Assembly: GCA_015698045.1 (NCBI GenBank)
Contig: BLAL01000302.1
Span: 744,001-808,000, forward strand
Direction of reading: 5' to 3'
From: Rhizophagus clarus
Taxonomy: Eukaryota; Glomeromycota; Glomeromycetes; Glomerales; Glomeraceae
Length of the DNA: 64,000 nt
A program made the position numbers and the translations under genes. Below, piece by piece: positions 57,412 through 64,000 of the stretch (within the stretch, counting starts at the first letter, position 1; every line of letters begins with the position of its first letter). The notes beneath the pieces are model-generated. The model saw only the letters and a program-made list of their open reading frames with translations. It searched no databases and was not told the DNA's origin.

Positions 57412-60400
57412 GAATTTAAATTTAAGGCAAATGCGGCATAGTAGCCAATATCTTTATTAATTATTATTTAATCGATACAATTTATAAAAATAAAAAGAAA
57501 ACAAAAATAAAATAAAACTAACTAAAAATAAAGCTATATAGTCTCCTAAGTAAAAATAAAGTAATAAAAATTAATCTAAAAGAATAATCGCATTACATTA
57601 AATTTCCCTAGATCTTCCCCCTTGATATATTCCAACCAAAGTAGAAGCAACTATGCTAACATAATAACGGATAACACGCCCACTATAAAAATCGACATCC
57701 CATCCTGCATAAGCTGTTATTAAGTAGCACCGTTAGACGACCCATAAAACCCGACAAATGATTATACCATGGTAATCCCTGAATCATCGAGTTCTTTATC
57801 CAATCAGTTCTGGAGTCACGTAAAGTCACGAGATGGGTCGAAAGAGGTAATGAAGAAAAAGGCACATACGTAAAAGCAGGCAAATTAGAGGGCCGAGGAG
57901 TAGTTTTCAATTTGAGAGTAATGTGCATCGCGTCTTCCCATCTACTTTTGTCGTAGGTACGCGGATTCCAGATGCGTCTTTGAAGTTTTTGAACAAAGTT
58001 GTTGTGGATCGCAGCTACAACCATCATAGCTGATTGTCTAGGAATAAATAATTCTACAAACAAATCAATAAAGAGTTTGGGTAGGCAACCCTGAATGAGA
58101 GCATACGAGGACCAGTTAGAAGAGGAGATAGACCAGCAAGAAAGAGAAGAAAGCTTCCTGATCATTGGCGTGAGATCCACATCAGCTAATTCACCAGCTT
58201 CACGAAGCTTGGAGAATAAATGATTCTGGTAGGATTGCAAAATTTGGTGCATGGCGGTACGTCGTTTGGAGCAGAGAATAAAGTGCATCAGATCTTCTTT
58301 GCGAAGGCAGCAGGAGCGGCACGTTAAAAGATCAATATAAAGATCAGGACGTGTAATCTTCAACTTCTCCAGGAGAGGCAAATCGTCAAGGAATAGCTTG
58401 AATTTGAAGGTGTAATATCGTGAAGCGTGGTGAGCTTGGAAGGAAGCATCGTGAGATGGAGAATAATTAAGGGTGAACCAGGTAAGATCCCAGTCCACGA
58501 TATAGTCATCTTGATCAGTCAAACAATAAGTAAACTGAAAGCGTTTGAGTAATAAAAGGTCTCTCATGTAGGTAGCCTGATAATAAGCCTTAAAGAGGCG
58601 CCTAGGATTGGATTCACAAATAATGTCATCGTAAGCCAGACGGATATTGTGTGCAGAGGTGAAGATGGCCTCAAGAAGGGGAAAAGCGTCATCTGACTGA
58701 TGAGCAGAGTTAGCAAGAGAATCGGCAAAATCATTCCAATAATTGCCATCGTGACCTTTGACTTTAACGGGAAAAACAGACAGCCGTTTCTCACGAATGC
58801 AACATTCTATAGAAGCCCACAGTTCAAAATTGGTGGTTTTGTAATAGAATCGACTGTTAGTATAAGTAAAGGAAGCGCAAAGACGCAAACCATCTATAGC
58901 AGCTTGAGAATCCGTGTAGATAGAAATAACAGAGTCATCGGGAGTGACGCTAAGAGCAGCATAAATCGCAGCGGATTCAGCTCGAGTGGAGGAAGGCCAA
59001 TTGCGAATAGTGCCATGTGCATAAGTAGCAACAGAATTGAGGAATCCAGCATCAGGAATAATCTGAACCCAGGACCAACCCATTGAAGCAGCAGGTGTTC
59101 CTAGATTTATAAGAGAACCATCAGTATAATACCGGTAATGAGAACCCGGTAGAAGAATGACAGGAGAAGGAAGCCCGGATAAGTCTAACAAAACTGGAGG
59201 GCTTGTCAAATCACCAATCAACGCGGGAGGGGAAGAAGAGAAGTCAGGAGGAATAGAGAGGCGTGTGTAGTATGAAACCACCGTAGTACATAGGTCTGCC
59301 CAAGAGTAGGGGGAAACCACTTCCGTAGTAGAAGGTCGAATGCGCTCACTGTGGGTAGGGAGAATCAAAGACCTTAAAAGGGAGACCGAGAAAGTACACC
59401 TAGATTCAACTGTAGTGTATTTATTAGCAGCGGGGAAAGGAATATGAGCTTCACAACCCAGACAAGGGTGAAGGCGGATAACATCACCAGGAGAGGAGAG
59501 ACAATCAGACGTCCAATGAACAATAGTACAGGTATCTTTCTTAGGTTGAACGGTAAGCTGCTTGCCAAAAAGAGGAGCAGCGTTGCCGTCTAATGTAACA
59601 AGCCAGTGCCTATTCTTTTGATTAGTAGTAACACCAGGAACCAAAGAAACAGCAGGGATGTCAGTAGGAGAACACACGTAATGATTGTATAAATGGTCGT
59701 GAGAGTCAGGGATGGTAGCATTAGCCTGAATATCCAGGTACCATTTATGCGGGAGAGAACGACCACGTTTGTCAGCCAAGAGAGCAATATAAGCAGTCTG
59801 ATAGGCGGTCCAGGAAACAAGATGGGTGCCAGTGGGCGTGATCAACTGCGAGAGATAATACAGATGATGCCTTCGGAGGACCTTAAGACAAGCCTTAAAG
59901 GTTTTAGGACTTATACATGAATATAAAAGAGTATGGCCAGGTAGAGTAAGGTCCGGACATAGTGAAGTAGTAGTAGCATGTTGCAGCCGGAAGGGGGTGG
60001 AGACCATGGAAGCAAGAGTGCAGGTGATATAATCACATTTAAAAGCATTCATATTGGACCATAAGGACCAATCGGCCACCATCAAGGGAGAAACAGGGAT
60101 CAAAAATTGAAATTGAATCAACATTAATCTATAAACAAATAAACGTTGTATAAAAGGAGTAGTAGAATTAGCCATTAAAAACAAATTATTAACATGACAT
60201 TGGATCAAATGTGAAGACAAATTGATCAATCCCAAAGCATGGGAAAGATATAAAATAGGATTGGGAAGAGCTCGAGAAAAGCTAGCCTTCTGCTTAACCA
60301 GCGAGCGGATGAGTCTTATAGCACTATAACAGTCCTTATCCGAAAGGTGAGTGACTTGCATACGGTATTCAAGCTTAGGGATAAGCACCGTATTGTAGAG

Positions 60401-60979
60401 GTAAACGACCTGTTTGGCCATTAATTTAGCGGGCCGAAGAGTAGCGGCGAAGGAAATGCATTCGTTGGCAATTTGTTTGTTGACAAAATCCCTAGAGCCT
60501 TTAATGTTGAACCAAACCCCTAAAAACCGAAAAGAAGAAGTAATAGAAATAGGCGTAACAGATATAGTAGAAATACTATTTAAAGAAGACAAGGACAAAT
60601 TAAAATCCACAGGGGAAATATTAGAAGTAGTAGTTAGGGGTAAGGAATTAGAAATTAAGACATATTTGTGGTGATTAGCGGAAGTATTATTCAGCGCATA
60701 AAATTCTTCCGTGATAAATAGCATATGTTCTAAACCAGATTTGGATGATGAGATAAGAGTAGAGTCATCCATAAAGACCAGGTTATTAATAAGAAGGTGT
60801 GAACTATCATCAATAGGCGTGTCGAGCAGTGAGGGAGATCGCAAGATATATGGATCTAACATTTCTTTCTTTAAGACAGATAAGAGGGGATCGATATAAA
60901 TGACCCAGAGAAGCGGAGAAATCACCTCGCCTTGGTCAATACTAATGCGGACCCGATATGAAGGAGTATCACCATGCAC
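57412..60979 (-). mobile_element. LINE B, cut at its 5' side by element IV
   Basis: The 3' end GAATTTAAATTTAAGGCAAA lies at 57412, next to the 5' end of LINE A. The coding part is open from 60979 to 57683. At 60980 element IV is inserted into the reverse transcriptase, and the 5' remainder would lie beyond 64000. LINE A shows the uninterrupted sequence at the same place (50389-50430). Confidence 0.85.
57683..60979 (-). CDS. LINE B ORF2, C-terminal 1098 residues, open
   Basis: The frame is open to the insertion point and has no stops. It holds the C-terminal part of the reverse transcriptase (QGEVISPLLW; FMDD at about residues 69-72), a thumb/connection region, RNase H with TDGS (about 618), STRAESAAIYAAL (about 665), TDSQ (about 688) and GHDGNYWNDFADS (about 746), and a C-terminal finger CRSCCLRKEDLMHFILC (about 890). 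The listed start is only the first methionine after the break; the real protein starts far upstream and is cut by element IV, whose first base follows directly. The lack of stops compared with LINE A suggests this copy was younger or more recently active when it was interrupted. Confidence 0.88.
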   Translation of the reverse strand: MHGDTPSYRVRISIDQGEVISPLLWVIYIDPLLSVLKKEMLDPYILRSPSLLDTPIDDSSHLLINNLVFMDDSTLISSSKSGLEHMLFITEEFYALNNTSANHHKYVLISNSLPLTTTSNISPVDFNLSLSSLNSISTISVTPISITSSFRFLGVWFNIKGSRDFVNKQIANECISFAATLRPAKLMAKQVVYLYNTVLIPKLEYRMQVTHLSDKDCYSAIRLIRSLVKQKASFSRALPNPILYLSHALGLINLSSHLIQCHVNNLFLMANSTTPFIQRLFVYRLMLIQFQFLIPVSPLMVADWSLWSNMNAFKCDYITCTLASMVSTPFRLQHATTTSLCPDLTLPGHTLLYSCISPKTFKACLKVLRRHHLYYLSQLITPTGTHLVSWTAYQTAYIALLADKRGRSLPHKWYLDIQANATIPDSHDHLYNHYVCSPTDIPAVSLVPGVTTNQKNRHWLVTLDGNAAPLFGKQLTVQPKKDTCTIVHWTSDCLSSPGDVIRLHPCLGCEAHIPFPAANKYTTVESRCTFSVSLLRSLILPTHSERIRPSTTEVVSPYSWADLCTTVVSYYTRLSIPPDFSSSPPALIGDLTSPPVLLDLSGLPSPVILLPGSHYRYYTDGSLINLGTPAASMGWSWVQIIPDAGFLNSVATYAHGTIRNWPSSTRAESAAIYAALSVTPDDSVISIYTDSQAAIDGLRLCASFTYTNSRFYYKTTNFELWASIECCIREKRLSVFPVKVKGHDGNYWNDFADSLANSAHQSDDAFPLLEAIFTSAHNIRLAYDDIICESNPRRLFKAYYQATYMRDLLLLKRFQFTYCLTDQDDYIVDWDLTWFTLNYSPSHDASFQAHHASRYYTFKFKLFLDDLPLLEKLKITRPDLYIDLLTCRSCCLRKEDLMHFILCSKRRTAMHQILQSYQNHLFSKLREAGELADVDLTPMIRKLSSLSCWSISSSNWSSYALIQGCLPKLFIDLFVELFIPRQSAMMVVAAIHNNFVQKLQRRIWNPRTYDKSRWEDAMHITLKLKTTPRPSNLPAFTYVPFSSLPLSTHLVTLRDSRTDWIKNSMIQGLPWYNHLSGFMGRLTVLLNNSLCRMGCRFL

Positions 60980-61360
60980 TGGTCAAAATCGATGCTATCG
61001 GGTACATATCGGGTACATATCGGCTACCCGATATGTACCCGATATGTGTGAAATATGTGTATGCTATTTAATAATACTACACATATCGGGTACCCGATAT
61101 GTACCCGTCGGATGCAGAAAATCGGTGACATATAACGTACATATCGGGTATATTTCTCATACATATTGGGTAGTTAAATATCGGTTACATATCATAGATT
61201 TATTGGGTACCCGATATATTTTAAAAAAATATCGGACAGATATTATACACTTATCGGATAGTGCTAATAAGTATCCTATATATACCCGATATGTATCCTA
61301 TTTGTATTTGAAATATAAGCATAATTTCATAATTTTCACACATATCGGATAGCCGAAAAG
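60980..61360. repeat. Subterminal palindromes, ATCGGGTACCCGATATGTAC
   Basis: At least ten direct and inverted units of TATCGGGTAC / GTACCCGATA, several forming perfect palindromes (CGGGTACCCG). It probably serves as a binding array for an element-encoded protein. The frame through it is not a gene. Confidence 0.8.
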
Positions 61361-61554
61361 TATAGCATTTATGGGGCATTAATAGTAGTAGATTTATAAT
61401 TTAAATACAATTGTAATTTAAAAGTAATTTAATTCATTTAATTGTAATTACTGAAAGTTTTATTTATATTTTCAATCGATAATAAAAAAAATATTATACA
61501 AAAAATATTATAAAAAAAATTCACTACTCTTTACACAAATTTACAATTAATGTT

Positions 61555-62110
61555 CACTTGTTTGCTTGTTTTCATTTCATTATATCTATTTAATTTGAAA
61601 GAAAGTAAAATGTTAGTAATAAAAGTGTTAGTATGAATATTAGTAGAAGTGTTAGCAAAAGAAACGGAACGTTAATAAAAAAATTTTTACATTAGAAAGT
61701 GTTAGTATTAATGTTAGTATGAAAGTTAGTAGAAGTAGAAAAGGAACGTCAATAAAAAAAAATATAAAGTATAAGTATTAATGTTAGTGTTAATGTTAGT
61801 AGAAGTGTTAGTAAAAGTAAGAAATAAAAAATGTTTAACAGTAGAACATTGTTAGTAGGAACGTTAGTAGGAGGAAACACATTAGAAAAAAATATTAGTA
61901 AGAGTGTTAACAGGATGGAAAAAGAAATTTCAACAAAAAATGTACCTTTGTATTTATTTTTTAGAAAAACCAATAAAGTAAAAAACTCGATAGTAGAACA
62001 TTGTTTAGGACGTTAGTGAGAAGAAATACATTGGAAAAATATATTAATAAGAGTGTTAAGAATAACATAATAATGGGAAAAGAAATTTCAACAAAAAATA
62101 TACCTTTATC
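61555..62110. repeat. Purine-biased GTTAGTA repeats
   Basis: Plus-strand repeats AATGTTAGTA, AGTGTTAGTA and GAACGTTAATAAAAAA. On the minus strand these read TACTAACATT and TTAACGTTCC, close to the branch-site motifs of the microexon arrays, but clear donors are not visible. Confidence 0.5.
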
Positions 62111-62480
62111 TTTATTTTTTAGACAAAAACAATAAAGTAAAAATTTGAGAGAGAGAGAAAAAAGTTTTGAAAAAAAAAAAAACGATAAATAAATAATTAA
62201 ATCGTGATCGTGCAATCACATGATCAACAAAATTATCAATTTTTATTGGTTATTTGGGTAATATTATAAATAACATAATAATGGGAAAAGAAATTTCAAC
62301 AAAAAATATACCTTTATCTTTATTTTTTAGACAAAACAATAAAGTAAAAATTTGAGAGAGAGAGAAAAAGTTTTTGAAAAAAAAAAAAAAAAAAAATACG
62401 ATAAATAAATAATTAAATCATGATCGTGCAATCACATGATCAACAAAATTATCAATTTTTATTGGTTATTTGGGTAATAT
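62065..62480. repeat. Tandem duplication of about 200 nt
   Basis: Two copies (about 62065-62270 and 62271-62480) start AACATAATAATGGGAAAAGA and end TTATTTGGGTAATATTATA. The same duplication is present in the older copy (12830-13240), so it predates the split of the two copies. Confidence 0.8.
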
Positions 62481-63304
62481 TATATTCAGCCACATCAGCC
62501 ACAAAATCGGTCACCTATCGAATGCACAAGTCAATATTAGCGAAGAAGCACAAACTTGATTATTCACTATTCGTGCTCAACTTGAGTTGATAAAATTATT
62601 AAAAAATCACTGATTTTATAAAATTTATCAGAATTTTTATACCTAATTAAAGATGATTAAATTAAGTTTTACTACCGATTTCATTATAACGTTACCAACT
62701 TTTTTGTTAATCTTGGATATTTTATTTTGAATTTAAATTGTTCGCTTTGAACTCGAGTTGAACTCGAGTTCAACTCGAGTTTAACTCGTTCACTCAAGAT
62801 CTTTGTGTAATGTATTGTAGATCCGTAATTGTTTTATTTGTAGTCTATAATTGGCAAAAGCTTATTATAAACTAAAATAAAAAACACTATTTATTTACGT
62901 ATCTGTATTATTAGATTTTACCTTTTTTAGATTTGATATATAATTAAAAAGAAGACCTTTATCTTGATATTTTGGAATCACGATCATAACAATTGAGTTT
63001 AGGTCGAGTTTAACTTGTTCATTGTGATTGATTGTATTGTAGATCCGTATCTGTATTATAATTAATATAAAGAAGACAGATCATAACAATCATGACATAT
63101 TTGAGAAATTAGAACAATTTACGTAAATGTTCTTGAAGGGTAATTAATATAATAATACAAGGTGATAAAAAATTGTTTTTAAAAAGAGGTTTCATCTTTT
63201 TTTTTTTTCTTACAATAAATTTGTTGTCGTTATTTCTATTATATATTCTTTTTCTTAAAATTTGTTGCCGTTATTTTTTATTATTATATATTCTTTTTCT
63301 TAAA
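62481..63304. other. Upstream region of the Myb/SANT-like gene
   Basis: Contains AACTCGAGTTGAACTCGAGT palindromic repeats (about 62750-62790) and A/T-rich sequence. No further gene is seen. The CTCGAGT palindrome is a candidate regulatory or binding site, since its CG is kept here and changed in the older copy. Confidence 0.4.
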
Positions 63305-63910
63305 ATGCCCGCAAATTGGACTGATGCAATAACTGAATATTTAATAAGATATAGGAGGTAAAAAATTAAATGAAAACTAATAAATAACTTTGATCATATT
63401 CTAGTTTTTTTTTCTCTTACGTTTCCTGATCTAAAAATTAAATAAATAATGTAAAGGAGAAGGAACAACTACTACCATGACATACCCAGGAGGGACCGCT
63501 CCGAATTCTGGGAGAGCCTAGCTCGAAGAATTCGGAGACGGTTCCGCGTGAGGTTCACTGGCCAACAGGTAGAAAGAAAGTGGAGAAACTTGGTCAGGAA
63601 TTTTAATGTTAGTAAAATAATAATAAATCATAAAAAAAAATAAAAAAAAATAAAAAATTAATAGTATTAACATTTTTAGAATTTCTGTGAATGGAGGAAT
63701 GGTGCGCGAAATGGAAGGTGGTCCCGGGAAGGAGAAAGATATTATAGGCAGTTCCGCACAAGGTTTTGGGACAGACCTGGTAATTATTAAGAATTTTTTT
63801 AATTTATATTTAAGTTATTTAAGTTCTAAATTTATATATATTTCTTAGGGAACCACCACAGTCGTAGGCGGCGTAGAAACACTGCGCATCGGCGGCCTCG
63901 GAATCTGTAA
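63305..63910 (+). CDS. Myb/SANT-like DNA-binding protein of element IV, four exons
   Basis: Exons 63305-63357, 63457-63607, 63680-63779 and 63849-63910 give 121 residues with every junction in frame. Residues 1-66 form a Myb/SANT-like (MADF-like) trihelical domain with tryptophans W5, W36 and W60 and helices NWTDAITEYLIRYRR, SEFWESLARRIRRRF and VERKWRNLVRNF. The second half has WSREGERYYRQFRTRFW and a basic tail with RRRRR. The donor of intron 2 is GTTAGT; an alternative four bases later would cause a stop. Such small proteins in DNA transposons help the transposase bind or enter the nucleus; here that is an inference. The decayed partner is at 11464-12067. Confidence 0.72.
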
Positions 63911-64000
63911 ATTATATTTTTTTATTTTTATTTTTTTTTTATTTTGTATTTTTTATATTTTATTTTTATTTTTATTTTTATTTATATTTTTATATTTTTA

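Larger units (their letters stand above)
60980..64000 (+). mobile_element. Element IV, younger copy (runs off the window)
   Basis: Starts CTGGTCAAAATCGATGCTAT at 60980, directly after LINE B coding sequence. It contains a palindrome block, purine-biased repeats, a tandem duplication and a four-exon Myb/SANT-like gene. It is an inverted match to 11340-14344 throughout. CG dinucleotides are better kept than in that copy. No transposase is seen in the 3 kb present; one may follow beyond the window. A Myb/SANT-like partner protein is typical of PIF/Harbinger elements, but the terminal bases resemble CACTA/CACTG ends, so the class is open. Confidence 0.75.

Noticed and set aside
58700..60899. Plus-strand frames opposite LINE B
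   Set aside because: They are antisense shadows of the 1098-residue ORF2 and lack recognisable domains.
60900..61352. 150-residue plus-strand frame with TRY and IGYIS repeats
   Set aside because: It starts in antisense of LINE B and crosses the insertion point into palindromic subterminal repeats. The copy at 13971-14198 exists only because the repeat is shared.
1..64000. tRNA, rRNA or organellar insertions
   Set aside because: I saw no cloverleaf arms, conserved rRNA stretches or organelle genes on reading both strands, though a covariance-model scan was not possible.

Overview
The window is about 64 kb of very AT-rich eukaryotic DNA dominated by transposable elements. The genes have short spliceosomal introns of about 62-84 nt with GTAAGT-type donors, CTAAC-type branch sites and TAG acceptors. 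hAT, Tc1 and LINE elements are nested in one another, and many copies show CpG-type decay. This fits a repeat-rich early-diverging fungus, most likely an arbuscular mycorrhizal fungus (Glomeromycotina, Rhizophagus/Gigaspora type). The lineage is an inference from sequence style, not from a database match.

Layout. 1-8030: ends of CACAGGTC-type elements, intron-like tandem arrays, and an apparently intact hAT element (1002-5714) with a perfect 8-bp target duplication and a five-exon transposase. 8521-11038: an unidentified broken reading frame split by a hAT-type non-autonomous element (8660-10795). 11340-14344: an older copy of element IV, inserted beside a LINE RNase H remnant. 15260-18414: a second hAT element with a broken transposase. 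19790-21900: a decayed unknown gene. 21923-23860: two non-coding elements. 24651-26757: the only recognisable host gene, a six-exon SWT1-like PIN-domain endoribonuclease. 27500-30255: a fold-back element and a Tc1-like element. 30258-39800: one old LINE cut by two large non-coding elements (30806-33785 and 34156-39107). 39801-45595: AT-rich DNA and element V, which carries a broken Myb/SANT-like gene. 45596-60979: three related LINEs head to tail on the minus strand (C, A, B), A carrying a third hAT element. 60980-64000: a younger, inverted copy of element IV with an intact four-exon Myb/SANT-like gene, inserted into the reverse transcriptase of LINE B.

The most unusual signal is a set of tandem arrays (about 901-993 with 5715-6830, 1580-2045, 2342-2800, 23450-23740, 32090-33030, 40490-41110 and 42731-43135). 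They look like strings of 31-49-nt microexons separated by about 70-90-nt introns with full donor, branch-site and acceptor signals. In several arrays the branch-site motif TACTAAC sits in the loop of a small hairpin with GAAACG/CGTTTC arms. In the array at 32090-33030 six consecutive exons are exactly 45 nt long. Several arrays lie inside large non-coding elements that share a modular plan: short terminal repeats, subterminal palindrome clusters, a strand-asymmetric purine tract and the microexon array. I do not know a described element class with this design.
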